DNA of 64,000 nucleotides, from the IMG/VR virus record IMGVR_UViG_3300013094_000040, positions 1 through 64,000 of that record; one strand, 5' to 3'. The notes below the pieces were generated by a model. It did no database searches, was not told where the DNA came from, and was given only the letters and a program-made list of their open reading frames with translations. Source of the stretch: a virus. Each line of letters opens with the position of its first letter. Positions within the stretch are counted from its first letter, which is position 1. Positions 8,324-18,900 of the stretch are shown piece by piece. Made by a program: the position numbers and the translations under genes.

Positions 8324-9754
8324 TTAGTTTTTTCTAAAATCTTGTCTTAGCGATTCGTGGTCAAGTTTGAATTCTTCGTATTTTTGTTTATTTAGATAAG
8401 CAACCTTATCAAATTGTAGTCGGCTGAACTTTTCTGATAACTTTGAATTAACGTCATCCAAATTAATCTGTCCTTGCCAAACCGCAATATAAATCTTTTG
8501 ATATGCCACATCTACTACCACGTCAGCAGAAACACCATTTTGATTTACAATATCAGCAAGCTCACTGATTTGGAAATCTGTTTCGTTAATACGATAAAAG
8601 TTCGAACGCCCAAGGTGTGTGTAACCATCTACACTATTGCCGGCAAACAAATCTTCCAATTGAATAGTCTGCGGATAAAGAGCTGGACAACCCACGGATA
8701 ATTTTCCATCAACAATGTTGACCTTAAAAAATTGGTCAACAGTATTGCCCATATAGTTTATTTGATAATTGTCTGTTGTGGTTGTTGCGTCTATAGTTCT
8801 TAATAGGATAGGCCCACAGGTCTCGTTGCCACCAAACATACTACGTAGACGTGCAACTCGAACCTTTTGTATTTTTTCCACATAGTCTGGAGTGATATAG
8901 TACCCACCAACAATAATATCAATGCTGTGTTCAAATTGCATTTCGTTTTTAATCATGTAATCTAACATGTTGTCCAACATAGATTTCCAGGATAACATCA
9001 ATCGAGAAATTTTGTTTGCAATGACGAAATTGACAAACTCCTCAACATCATCGGTAAACTGACTGACAAATTGATAATGTTCGTCTGCACCAGCAAAACC
9101 CGGTAAAAAATTAGCCATTAATACAGCTGCATGATGCATATTGCGTACATGAGCAATGCGTTGATTTTTTAAATCAAGTACAACGGCATTACGTTTACCA
9201 ATTCTATAGAGTTGTTGGTGTGTGTATGTTAATAATTTTGGCTCACCGGTAGTACCGCTGGAAGTAGTCCATAATAAAACATCATCCGGCGCAGAGAAAA
9301 TCTTAGTAGATACGTTATTAAAAGTTGCTGGATTATCAATAGTATACTCGTGAAAAATATCTTCCTGCATGGTTTTTGTGCTGTAACGCCGGCACATGTT
9401 TACCAGACTGGGAGTATTTTTAGTTACATTATCGTAATAGATTAAATCAACAAACCCCCAGGATTTTACCAAAGTTTCCATTTTGCTTGAATAGCCATCT
9501 TCTCGTGTTGGCTTCTCGGGAAAAATTAAAATTTTTAATCCCAACTCTGCTGCAGCAAAAAATAAAGAAGTATAGGTAAAACTAACAGATTGATCGACCA
9601 GGCCAATACTCATGCCGGGTCGCATATGATATTTTTCAAATAGTATAATTTTCCAAAAGTTGATATTGTCGTTTAACTCTTGGTTAGTAAATGTATTTTT
9701 TTGATCGTGATAAGATAAATTCTGCGTGACGTAATCACGACTGATGACTTCCAT
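8324..9754 (-). CDS. ANL-superfamily adenylate-forming enzyme (AMP ligase-like)
   Basis: The 476-residue product has the signature P-loop of acyl-CoA synthetases and related ligases, TTSSGTTGEPK at 163-173, and an A5-like block FGGNETCG near 308-315, so it should bind ATP and activate a carboxylate as an acyl-adenylate. The usual A7 motif (DTGD) is replaced by text around GYTHLGRSNFYRI, and the C-terminal subdomain lacks a clear A10 lysine (GKxxR), so full ligase activity is uncertain. It starts at 9754, overlapping the gp47 stop by one base, with AGGAG 6 bases before the ATG. This gene splits the usual gp47-gp46 pair. It is probably expressed early with them. A second ANL gene lies at 49491. 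The substrate is unknown. Confidence 0.8.
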   Translation of the reverse strand: MEVISRDYVTQNLSYHDQKNTFTNQELNDNINFWKIILFEKYHMRPGMSIGLVDQSVSFTYTSLFFAAAELGLKILIFPEKPTREDGYSSKMETLVKSWGFVDLIYYDNVTKNTPSLVNMCRRYSTKTMQEDIFHEYTIDNPATFNNVSTKIFSAPDDVLLWTTSSGTTGEPKLLTYTHQQLYRIGKRNAVVLDLKNQRIAHVRNMHHAAVLMANFLPGFAGADEHYQFVSQFTDDVEEFVNFVIANKISRLMLSWKSMLDNMLDYMIKNEMQFEHSIDIIVGGYYITPDYVEKIQKVRVARLRSMFGGNETCGPILLRTIDATTTTDNYQINYMGNTVDQFFKVNIVDGKLSVGCPALYPQTIQLEDLFAGNSVDGYTHLGRSNFYRINETDFQISELADIVNQNGVSADVVVDVAYQKIYIAVWQGQINLDDVNSKLSEKFSRLQFDKVAYLNKQKYEEFKLDHESLRQDFRKN

Positions 9755-10773
9755 TATAAACTCCTATAGATGTCTAACAATAAATTTTTATTAAATTGTT
9801 CGCTTTCGATACTGCTTAACTGCCCGTAGACAATTTGATCAACTGATTCAAATTCGATATTGCCCTGTATTTCATAATCAGTTAAGTCGGTAACCTTGGC
9901 AGGGATAAGCGTAATTTCACGTAAGTTGTAAGTGTCGATAAATGTTTCTTTGATAAAAGTAGCTTCTTCGTAGCTAATATCAATGTCTAAATTAACACGC
10001 ACATGCATATTTGGTTTTAGCATGGCCTCTGTGTGTTTGAGCACATCCGACAAATTAAACACACGATACATGGGCTGATCAGGCCAGGCATAGTATACAG
10101 GGTCTTTGTCCCATTCTAATATCATAAGGCCTCTGTCATCGTCGCCGGCATCGGCATAGTTATGTGGAAAACAGTTGCCCAAATAAGTCACATTGCCGCG
10201 AGTCTGTCGCTTATGGAAATGTCCGGAAAACACATGCTCAAATCCGGCTAAGTCGTGCTTTGGATCCACTTCGCCGTGGTCGGGCATAGCTACCATAGCA
10301 TTCATCAAGTATCCAGGCAGTTCAAAGTGCCCAAACATATACTTGCCTTTGAGCTTCTTTAATCGTTTGAAGTCGTCGCCCACAAGCCACGGAGCAATAG
10401 TGACGTCGCCGATAGTAGTCCAATCGTTACAAATATGGATGTTAGTAAGGTGTTTGGCCCACTCCACACTTTGTACATCACGCTTATCGCGATAATACAA
10501 ATCATGGTTGCCTGGAATAAAGTATGTTTGATCAAAGTTAGCATTCAGGTGCTCCAGTGCTTGTAGACTGTATTGTAGCGTAAGGATGTTAATGCTGGCA
10601 CGATTATTATGCCAGTCACCCAAAAACAAACAGGTGTCGCATCCTTCCTCTCGGGCTTTAGCAGTTGCCCACTTTACAAAATTTAAACAGTCTTCGTTGT
10701 GTAGCGTACTGTTCGACTTCAATCCAAAATGGATGTCCGTAAACACAGCCGCCTTCTTAAAAAGGTTAGTCAT
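9754..10773 (-). CDS. 47: Recombination endonuclease subunit gp47 (SbcD/Mre11-like nuclease)
   Basis: The 339-residue product is the Mre11-like nuclease partner of gp46. All calcineurin-type metal motifs are visible: TDIHFG (12-17), GDWHNNR (52-58), GNHD (88-91) and GHFH (184-187), with a C-terminal capping region. T4 gp47 has 339 residues, the same length. The ATG at 10773 is the only start that keeps the first metal motif. No ribosome binding site precedes it, and the -10 box of a predicted promoter lies only 8 bases upstream. The downstream ANL gene overlaps its stop codon by one base, and gp46 follows that. Confidence 0.95.
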   Translation of the reverse strand: MTNLFKKAAVFTDIHFGLKSNSTLHNEDCLNFVKWATAKAREEGCDTCLFLGDWHNNRASINILTLQYSLQALEHLNANFDQTYFIPGNHDLYYRDKRDVQSVEWAKHLTNIHICNDWTTIGDVTIAPWLVGDDFKRLKKLKGKYMFGHFELPGYLMNAMVAMPDHGEVDPKHDLAGFEHVFSGHFHKRQTRGNVTYLGNCFPHNYADAGDDDRGLMILEWDKDPVYYAWPDQPMYRVFNLSDVLKHTEAMLKPNMHVRVNLDIDISYEEATFIKETFIDTYNLREITLIPAKVTDLTDYEIQGNIEFESVDQIVYGQLSSIESEQFNKNLLLDIYRSL

Positions 10774-10781
10774 AGTATACT

Positions 10782-10810
10782 AATATAGAGGATTAAATGA
10801 GCGAAGTCAA
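10782..10810 (-). promoter_or_regulatory. Sigma70-like promoter before gp47
   Basis: Minus strand TTGACT (10810-10805), 17-base spacer, TATATT (10787-10782), located in the gap between the gp55 stop and the gp47 start. The predicted start of transcription is at about 10775, within two or three bases of the ATG. Confidence 0.55.
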
Positions 10811-10814
10811 AGAC

Positions 10815-11711
10815 TTATTCGTCCGAGTCGTGACTTGCACCACCACCACTACCCCATTGTCCACCACCGGAGCTCATGCCCTGGCGTGTATAGCTTGGCA
10901 TCAAGCCATTCTGTTCCATAATGTCATCGCGTAGGTTTTGGTTACGCTTTTCAATATTTAGAACACGAGTAAATGAGTTTGTAATTGCTGCTGTATAATA
11001 AGCAAATGGATTTTGTGACTTAGCTTCGTCAAACTGTAGACCAATTTGACTTAACTGTAAGAGTGCTTGACTACGCATTTCGTCATTGTAGGTATAACCA
11101 CGCCAGTTGCTACGTGTAGCATAGCGTTCACATAATTTAATAAACATATGAGCCAGTTTAGGAGTCATCTTGCCGTGATCTTTGCTAAACTTGCCGGTCT
11201 TTAATCCACCGGCCCAATGACTTTTACCCACAAGTTCGGGTTCGCCTTGGTCGTTTAATTTATAGTGTTGGAATGGAGGAAAGTTTACCTTGACGTATTT
11301 GGTATGAGTAGTGTCTAATTCGTCGTATTCAGTTAATAACGGATCCTCGTCATCTTCAATTTCCAAGGCATTCATACGTGCTTTTTTAGTTTTAGCATCG
11401 TCAACTGGAATATGATCCCAAGTCATTACTCGGAATACTACATCTGTGTCAGGGACATCTTTGAGTTTAACTTCAAATTCGTCTAATTTACGCTTAACAC
11501 CATCTTTGGTAGCTTCTTCGTGTGCTAATTTAGCCAATCGTTCAGCACGGTTTTTACGTGCCTCTAACGTGTTCTTTTTGTTGATTTTTTCTACCGATGG
11601 TAAAATAATATCATAATCCGCATACTCTTGTTTGGTATAGCTACAGTAGGTAGTTTTACTTTTGTGTATTTCTTTGAGTATGTCTTTGTTGTTTAAATAA
11701 TTGTGTTTCAT
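10815..11711 (-). CDS. 55: Late-transcription sigma factor gp55
   Basis: The product (298 residues from the ATG at 11711) matches gp55, the small sigma factor that with gp33 and the sliding clamp directs host RNA polymerase to late promoters. The diagnostic region is the C-terminal half with MFIKLCERYATRSNWRGYTY, MRSQALLQLSQIGLQFD and NPFAYYTAAITNSFTRVLN, resembling sigma region 2. It is longer than T4 gp55 (185) because of a charged N-terminal extension of about 110 residues. The frame stays open to ATG 11750, but a strong sigma70-like promoter covers that codon and a GGGAG site precedes 11711, so the shorter form is chosen. A glycine-rich tail ends the protein. Confidence 0.9.
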   Translation of the reverse strand: MKHNYLNNKDILKEIHKSKTTYCSYTKQEYADYDIILPSVEKINKKNTLEARKNRAERLAKLAHEEATKDGVKRKLDEFEVKLKDVPDTDVVFRVMTWDHIPVDDAKTKKARMNALEIEDDEDPLLTEYDELDTTHTKYVKVNFPPFQHYKLNDQGEPELVGKSHWAGGLKTGKFSKDHGKMTPKLAHMFIKLCERYATRSNWRGYTYNDEMRSQALLQLSQIGLQFDEAKSQNPFAYYTAAITNSFTRVLNIEKRNQNLRDDIMEQNGLMPSYTRQGMSSGGGQWGSGGGASHDSDE

Positions 11712-11740
11712 TTTAATGATGTCTCCCGACAAGTTAGTGC

Positions 11741-11769
11741 ATACTAACATATTACATATCCTGTGTCAA
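11741..11769 (-). promoter_or_regulatory. Sigma70-like promoter for gp55
   Basis: Minus strand TTGACA (11769-11764), 17-base spacer, TAGTAT (11746-11741). The predicted start is near 11734, giving a short leader with GGGAG before the ATG at 11711. This places the late sigma gene under host-type control. Confidence 0.65.
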
Positions 11770-11797
11770 CCGATTAATAATAGCCGTTTATTTTTTG

Positions 11798-11805
11798 AAT
11801 AAATA
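11798..11805 (+). promoter_or_regulatory. T4-type late promoter octamer before the baseplate operon
   Basis: AATAAATA on the plus strand, 22 bases before the ATG at 11828. It lies back to back with the gp55 promoter. Confidence 0.55.
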
Positions 11806-11827
11806 TTATATATTAGGGCATTAGCAT

Positions 11828-12700
11828 ATGGGTCTTTTTGACGATACACCTTCTTTTGATACTTCGGCATTTAGTTCCGGGTTTGACAATGTAGTAAACT
11901 CTGTTAGTAACGGGTCGGCTGCTGACTTCAATAACGTAACTAATTCTATTACCGGGGCAATCAACGTCAGTGCAAATCGACTGTTAAGTGCTGGATTAAA
12001 TTTTGGTGGAGGCTCAACTGGCCTGGGCTTGCTAAATTCAACTCCCACTATAAACATCAATGGTGGCCAAGCAAAAGATTGGCGTGTTAGACTAAGCCTT
12101 CCGGTTAATTTTCCAGCTATTATGAATGGACAAAATTTAGCACCACTTAGCCGAACAGGCAACGGTGTGGTTTTTCCATACACTCCTACTGTTGCAGTAA
12201 CACACAATGCTCGCTATCAAGAACAATCGCTCACACATAGTAATTATAAGAATTATTTCTACGAAGGCTCGGATGTGGCAGAAATAAATATTTCTGGCGA
12301 ATTTACTGTGCAGAACATTGCCGAAGGCCAATACTTAATGGCGGCAATTTACTTCTTTAGAACCTGTACCAAGATGTTTTTTGGTGCAGATCAATTGGCA
12401 GGAAATCCTCCACCAATATTATTCTTAGACGGTTACGGAGATTTTTATTTCCCCCACGTTAGTTGCATAGTTAAATCGTTTACACATAATATGCCGGCCG
12501 ACGTTGACTATTTAGAAATACCTACAAACACTTTAGGTAACTACGTATCGAGATTACCAACTACAAGTACCATTAGTGTTACTGTACAACCTGTTTACAG
12601 TCGTCAAAATGTTTACAATAGATTTAATTTAAATCAGTTTGCATCAGGACAACTAATAGGACAAAGTACAGGCGGCACAGATATAGCAGGATTCATTTAA
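11828..12700 (+). CDS. Baseplate tail-tube junction/cap protein (gp48/gp54-like)
   Basis: The 290-residue product has a low-complexity Ser/Asn/Gly N-terminus (about 1-75) followed by a beta-rich domain with KDWRVRLSLP, SDVAEINISGEFTVQNIAEG, FFRTCTKMFFG, GNPPPILFLDGYGD and HNMPADVDYLEIP. In T4-like phages of aquatic bacteria such proteins are placed at the baseplate-tube junction, the position of gp48 and gp54 in T4, where they cap the hub and start tube polymerisation. I recognise the family pattern but cannot say which of the two T4 genes it matches. It is the first gene of the rightward late baseplate operon and its stop overlaps the next ATG (TAATG). Confidence 0.55.
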   Translation: MGLFDDTPSFDTSAFSSGFDNVVNSVSNGSAADFNNVTNSITGAINVSANRLLSAGLNFGGGSTGLGLLNSTPTININGGQAKDWRVRLSLPVNFPAIMNGQNLAPLSRTGNGVVFPYTPTVAVTHNARYQEQSLTHSNYKNYFYEGSDVAEINISGEFTVQNIAEGQYLMAAIYFFRTCTKMFFGADQLAGNPPPILFLDGYGDFYFPHVSCIVKSFTHNMPADVDYLEIPTNTLGNYVSRLPTTSTISVTVQPVYSRQNVYNRFNLNQFASGQLIGQSTGGTDIAGFI

Positions 12701-13008
12701 TGGCTTCAACATCAAATTACAGTCGCAGTAGTCCTTATTATAGCACACCTTCTTTTGGGAAGTTTTTAGATATATTAGACTACAGACCAATTGATAAGCA
12801 ACCCGATGACGTTGTTTATGTAATTAATAATACCTATCAATATAGACCTGATTTATTAGCCTACGACTTATATGGAGATAGTTCCTTGTGGTGGGTGTTT
12901 CGTGCTCGTAATCCCAACGCCATTGAGGATCCATTGTTAGATTTTCGTGCAGGCGTAACAATTTACATACCTAATAAGAATACCTTAACCGCCAGCCTGG
13001 GAGTTTAA
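12700..13008 (+). CDS. 53: Baseplate wedge protein, gp53-like (LysM-type fold)
   Basis: The 102-residue product contains YQYRPDLLAYDLYGDSSLWW, RARNPNAIEDPLLDFRAG and TIYIP, the LysM-like pattern shared by T4 gp53 and by tail proteins of the P2 gpX kind, in which a short repeat clamps baseplate parts together. It is about half the length of T4 gp53 (196) and corresponds to its LysM part. Its ATG overlaps the stop of the previous gene by one base, and the next gene begins 4 bases after its stop, so the three are probably translated as a unit. The assignment to gp53 rather than another LysM tail protein is moderately sure. Confidence 0.65.
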   Translation: MASTSNYSRSSPYYSTPSFGKFLDILDYRPIDKQPDDVVYVINNTYQYRPDLLAYDLYGDSSLWWVFRARNPNAIEDPLLDFRAGVTIYIPNKNTLTASLGV

Positions 13009-13011
13009 TCC

Positions 13012-15942
13012 ATGGCTATATTCACCAAGTATACAGTTGTTAAAGATCCCAACACTGGTCAAGATATAGAATTTGGCCAGTTGTCACAGGCTGATCAACA
13101 AACAATACTTGATGCTGACTCTGCACAGACAGCAAGCGAAATATCTGGTGCATCAACAGAAACAGCAGGAGATGCAACAAACCCTTCTGCCAATGCCAGC
13201 ACACAAAATACTGGAACAGACTCTGGGTCAAATTCTTCTGCTACACCGCTGTCTGAAGAAGAAATACAAGCACAAGATAATCCTCCGGCAGATAACACTG
13301 ACACAGTAAATCCCAACGAAAAACCAATTAACCCAGCAGATCCCAATGCCTGGGACAGCGAAGACTCGGCAACATTTAATCCAAAGTCAACTGGTAGCAT
13401 GGCCGGTAAACTACCCAGTAACATGGGCGGTACTCTTAATGCCGGACAAAGCATAGGTACAGACAGTAGCGGACAAGGCTATGTTTCCAGCGTAAATCTA
13501 TTACATCAATATCCCAGCTATACATATGGATTAACATTACACGCATTGACTCCGGCAGACTATGCTCAATTGGTAGACAATCCAAAAGGCTGGAGACCAT
13601 CGTTGACCTTAATAAGTTCTGCCAGTAGATATAAAAACAGTAGAAGTGCATATTTTAAAGATGACTTTTATTTTGAAGATCTTAAAATTTCTACGGTGAT
13701 TGCGCCAACAGCGGAAACCAAGGCTACCAATGGCATTGATTTATCTTTTACTATCATTGAGCCATATGGTATGACGCTAATAGATAGACTATTGGATTTT
13801 AGTCAATATGAAGTACGTATACAAAACTATTTAGAAGTTCCGTATGTTTTGGAAATTAATTTCTTTGCCTATACCGACAGCGGCCAGGTATTATTAAACC
13901 CGTTGACCAAGTGGTTTCCTATTAACCTGAGAGAAATGAAGATACGCAACAGCGTCAAAGGAACTGAGTATCAGGTACAGGCTACTCCTTACAATCATCA
14001 GGCCTATACACAAAATTTTCAAACAATTAAATCTGCTGTTGAAGTAACTGCTAAAACTGTTGGTGACTACTTCAATGGTAACGACACCGATACAGCAACA
14101 ACCGCATCGGCAATGGATGCTTATTATGCAGCCAACCCAGACAAAAAGCGTCCTGGTAAAGTAGACCCGGCAAAAAATACAGCAAAAGCACCTGCACCAA
14201 AATCTGCACAGCCAGTCAATGATCCCCCTGCGGTTGATGTAAATGGCAACACCACAGGGCAGACAACAGCCGACCCAGCAGCTGCCGCAACAGACACAAC
14301 GCCAACTCCAATAACGCCTACTATTAAAACAAACAGTTTGGCGGCTGCTTATAATGCTTGGCAACAAGCGGCATTAGAGGGTGGCGACCAGGAAGTAGCC
14401 GACAGTATTTCTTTTGTAATAATGGATGCAAACATCAATGGACTGCCACCTAACGCTATTAAAAATGCCAAAGTAGCATTTCCTAATAAAACAGACGTGT
14501 CAAAAACACCAGCATCTTCTAACGATAAAGCCGGTACAAACGCAAATGCAACCAATAACGATCCAAAGAAAAGTGCAAAAACACCTGCGGCTCAAGGCGA
14601 TACAATGAATACCCAGACTTTTACAATCAATGCTGGCACAAGTATTGTATCTGTAATAGATCAAGTTATAACCAACAGCGAGTACATAACAAACCAATTG
14701 GTTGAAACAGAAACCTCAACCTCAACGTCAGACGCAAGATCCAGCGCAGAAAATCTTAGCAAAGCATTAGGCGACAAACCTGTCTATTGGTACAAGGTAG
14801 TGCCCAAACTTGAAATTACTAAATTTGACGAAACACGCCAGACCTGGGGCAAACACGTAACTTTTTATATTACTCCTTATCTTTATTATAACGGCAGAGA
14901 TCCGCGTGCCGCCAAATCAAAATTGCCACACGCTGTTAAAGATTACCAATATTTTTATACTGGAAAAAATAGAGATATTATTAATTTTGATATTGATTTT
15001 AATGCATTGTTTTTTAATGCTGTCTTAATAGATAAAAAACAAAAAGAAGTCACAGCAAAATATAAAGGCTCAACTGAGGAAGATACTACCAAGAGTAAAT
15101 CAGAAAAACAAGTAGGATATCAAAATCCTGCGCCAACTAAAAAAGTATTAGTAGCCGGATCTGCTACCAGCGGCGGTGGTGCAATTACCAAAGCTGACAC
15201 GCAAAACAGTCAAAGTTTTAAAGATAATCTTTATACCTATGTTGGCGGCGACATGATAAACTTAGACGTAAGAATCATTGGCGACCCTGATTTTATCAAA
15301 CAAGATGATGTATTGTTTGGACCGGGTACTACAGGTGGCGACACGGGCCAGGGCAGAGTCAATGGCGCCTCGGGCAGTTTATCTATGGATTCAGGACAGA
15401 TTTTTTGCAATGTAAGTTTTAAATCAGCTGCTGACATTATGCCAGAAGGAAATCCGCGCGGACAACTACGCTATTATGGCACAGAATCCCAGGCAGCATT
15501 CAGTGGGTTCTACTGTATTCAAACTGTTGATAGTGAGTTCCATAACGGCAAGTTTACGCAATCGTTAAAAATGTATCGCCAACCAAATCAGCCTGGCGAT
15601 GGTACTTCTCCAACATCGGCATCGACTACCACTGGCAGTTCTCGACTGGCATCAATAAACAGTGATTTAAAAACACTTGTTTTAAATGGAAGTTCCAAGG
15701 TCTCGGGCAAATCAATTGACAAAGCTCTACCAGATGGAAAACTTGCTGACATAGTAGGCGGAAATAAAACTCCAGCCTGGGAAGAAGATTTTCCAACACC
15801 CAAGCCAGACCCAACAGAATTGACAGTTGACCCAACAGTTGAAGCAGGCAACAGCGACGATGGATTAGTAGCAGTCGTTGATGGGGGTTCAACAGAACCA
15901 ATTGGTGATAACAGTAACACCGACGGTACCCTTATTGTTTAA
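13012..15942 (+). CDS. Large baseplate hub/structural protein (possibly gp27-like)
   Basis: The 976-residue product has two ordered parts joined by long Ala/Thr/Asn/Asp-rich linkers. Residues 40-145 and about 360-540 are low complexity. The region about 160-345 (LHQYPSYTYGLTLHALTP to YNHQAYTQNFQTIKSA) and the region about 540-880 are beta-rich, with EITKFDETRQTWGKHVTFYI and GNPRGQLRYYG. The layout, and the place directly before the gp5-like spike gene, suggest the hub torus protein that holds the spike, the role of gp27 in T4. Sequence similarity to gp27 itself is not visible to me. The final 100 residues are again acidic and disordered. No late octamer precedes it, so it is probably read from 11798. 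Confidence 0.5.
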   Translation: MAIFTKYTVVKDPNTGQDIEFGQLSQADQQTILDADSAQTASEISGASTETAGDATNPSANASTQNTGTDSGSNSSATPLSEEEIQAQDNPPADNTDTVNPNEKPINPADPNAWDSEDSATFNPKSTGSMAGKLPSNMGGTLNAGQSIGTDSSGQGYVSSVNLLHQYPSYTYGLTLHALTPADYAQLVDNPKGWRPSLTLISSASRYKNSRSAYFKDDFYFEDLKISTVIAPTAETKATNGIDLSFTIIEPYGMTLIDRLLDFSQYEVRIQNYLEVPYVLEINFFAYTDSGQVLLNPLTKWFPINLREMKIRNSVKGTEYQVQATPYNHQAYTQNFQTIKSAVEVTAKTVGDYFNGNDTDTATTASAMDAYYAANPDKKRPGKVDPAKNTAKAPAPKSAQPVNDPPAVDVNGNTTGQTTADPAAAATDTTPTPITPTIKTNSLAAAYNAWQQAALEGGDQEVADSISFVIMDANINGLPPNAIKNAKVAFPNKTDVSKTPASSNDKAGTNANATNNDPKKSAKTPAAQGDTMNTQTFTINAGTSIVSVIDQVITNSEYITNQLVETETSTSTSDARSSAENLSKALGDKPVYWYKVVPKLEITKFDETRQTWGKHVTFYITPYLYYNGRDPRAAKSKLPHAVKDYQYFYTGKNRDIINFDIDFNALFFNAVLIDKKQKEVTAKYKGSTEEDTTKSKSEKQVGYQNPAPTKKVLVAGSATSGGGAITKADTQNSQSFKDNLYTYVGGDMINLDVRIIGDPDFIKQDDVLFGPGTTGGDTGQGRVNGASGSLSMDSGQIFCNVSFKSAADIMPEGNPRGQLRYYGTESQAAFSGFYCIQTVDSEFHNGKFTQSLKMYRQPNQPGDGTSPTSASTTTGSSRLASINSDLKTLVLNGSSKVSGKSIDKALPDGKLADIVGGNKTPAWEEDFPTPKPDPTELTVDPTVEAGNSDDGLVAVVDGGSTEPIGDNSNTDGTLIV

Positions 15943-15983
15943 TGGGCCTTAGAACAAATAAGTACACATAACAGGATTTTTTA

Positions 15984-18900
15984 ATGCCAATAGATAAAGT
16001 TTCCAGATCAAAATTGCCTAAATGGGCTGCTCGCGACACAGCCGCTGGGCAAAAATTTGACACGGCTACTTATATGGGCGTTGTCAAAGACAACAAAGAC
16101 CCTATTCGCGGAGGCCGACTACGTGTATGGATTCCAGACTTTGGTGGTGATCAAACAGATGAAAAATTCTGGCAAACAGTTTCTTATGCCAGCCCATTCT
16201 TTGGTGCTACATTTGTAGGCGATGCGGTTGCAAATAATAAATTTACCACTACAAATCATACCTATGGTATGTGGATGGTGCCACCTGATATTAATAACCA
16301 AGTTCTATGTACGTTTGTCAATGGTGACCCCGATCGTGGATTTTGGTTTGCCTGTGTAAATCCTACACTTAGTCACTGGATGGTGCCGGGTATTGCAGCC
16401 GGCAACAAAGTTGATACAGGTAATGTCAGTGATATAATTGGTGCAAGTATTACAACAGGACAAAGTTTGCCTGTGGTTGAATACAATGACAGCGAAGCAA
16501 CTGCATTTACTTCTACCTTCTTTAATAATCCAAAACCGGTACACGAATGGCAAGCTAATATACTATTCCAACAAGGTCTTGATAAAGATCCTGTACGTGG
16601 TGCAACAAGTTCTACAAGTCAACGCGAAAGCCCAAGCCATGTATTTGGTATTAGTACCCCAGGCCGCGCATATGGCAACGATCCTGCTGAAGATCCTGAA
16701 TACGGTAAAAAATTAGCCGACGGTACTATTACAGAAAAAGACTATGCTGTGTTTGCACGTAAAGGTGGACATACTTTTGTTATGGACGACGGCGATGTTG
16801 AAGGAACAGATCAGTTAGTTCGTATACGTAGTGCTGGTGGTCACGAGATATTAATGAATGATAAAGAGCAAACTCTATACATCATTAACTCGGCGGGTTC
16901 AAACTGGATAGAATTAAATCAAGATGGTACAATGAATATCTACAACAGTGGAAGTTTCAGTGTACGTTCTGAGGGCGATATAAATTTTTACTCTGATGCA
17001 AACGTTAATATTGATTCAGCAAGCTCAATTAATTTTAATGCTGCAACCAGCATTAAAGTAACATCAGCAGATATTGGAGCCAGTGCCACTAACTCCATGC
17101 TATTATACGGTGCCAGCAAAATGGATGTGGGTACAGGCGGTACGTTGACTACAGGTGCAGCAACTACCAGCATTGGCAGTACAGGTCCTATTAATATTGC
17201 TGGAACTACATTAGATCTTAACTCAAATCCTGGTAGCAATAATATCACAGGATTTAACCCACAAACATCAGTATTCCCAGATGCCAGCTACGACACAGTA
17301 ACAAGACAATGGGCAAGTAAACCACAACAGGTAACCAGTATTGTTACCACATTACCCACACACGAACCTTACCCACGCACACCACCTGGCCCTATACCAA
17401 CAAAAACTTTAGCAGCTAAAACTTGCGAAATTAAAAACGGGCAAGCACCAGCCAGCTATACTCTGCCACCGGCCAATGGCAACAAATTAGATGGTGGTAA
17501 AGTTCGCGGACAACCAGTGCCTTGGACAACAGATTCAGCATTCCTTGACAAGGTCAAATCTGTAGCCAGCTCATTGAATTTAAATTACATGGACATGTTG
17601 GCCTGTATGCATTTAGAAACCATTGGTACTATGGATCCAGGTATTACCAATAGCTTAGGATTTACAGGTTTAATTCAATTTGGTAAACCTGCTGCCACAG
17701 CCTGCGGAACTACACAAGAGTCTCTACGCAACATGGATCGTGTAACACAATGCGATTACGTATTAAAATATTTCCAAGTTAATAAACTAAATCAGAAAGC
17801 ACCAAACCCAAGATTAGTAGATATCTATCTGACTATTCTTTGGCCAGCGGCTGTTGGGCAGGCATTGGATAAAGTTATTTGGAGTCAAAACGACAAAACA
17901 GCAGTATTCTATAATGCCAATCACGGATTTGACACAACCAAGTCTGGACAAATTACTGTACAAATGGTTGCAACCAGTATTGATACACACTTGGCAGCAG
18001 TTAAACAAGCATTGGCCAATGCCGGAGCAAAGTCAGAATCCCCACCGGGGCAATTACAGTCTGGATCGGGTGCTACAGTAACCGACGGATCTGGCAAACC
18101 AATAAACGCTGGCTCGGCAAATACCGGTGGACAAGATGTTGGATTAACGCAGGCAGCAGGCAAGAGTGTATCGGGCACTTGCCCTCCGGAGTGGATGAAT
18201 CGCAAAGAAGCATACGATCCTCCGGCAACTATTGGTACAGCCAGCCCCAGCTTTACACAGTTACAAGTCAAAGCATTACACGCAGAATTGGGTTATTTTG
18301 AAAGCCAGTGGGCCTATGATAAATTTACAGGCACACAAATTGGAAAATATCAATTCAGTGCCGACGAACTTGCTGGTGCCGGCTATATCAAACCTGATGC
18401 TATTACACAATACCAAGATGGCACACTGGGCAATGGCGAAAGTTGGAGTGGTAAAGACAAAGTTAATAGTCAGGGCGATTTTGTTTCTGCAAAACAACAA
18501 CAAGACATTATTCAAAATAATGAATTTACAGATTTTTACGCCGCATTAGGTGCAAACGGTGGTATTGTATCGTCAGACGATATATGTACAGCTGCTGGTA
18601 TGGTGTTTGTGGCTCATATGTATCGTAGTGCTGATTTAGCACTACAGTGGCGTAAGCAAGGTTTTGTTGATAATCCTCCTGCTAACATTGGCAAGGCTGG
18701 TACACCAGAGGATTATTTCAATCACGGTCGTTACGCAATTGATATTTTAGCGGTTAATGCTCAACCAAGTCCAGCTGACAGAGGAAAACCACCTAACGGT
18801 TCTAACTTGACCGGTATTGATCCAAATGCTGTATTGGCATTTGCAGGTTCGGGTTCGGGAACATTATCCGGATTCCAACAAACAAGCACAGCGTTCCAAG

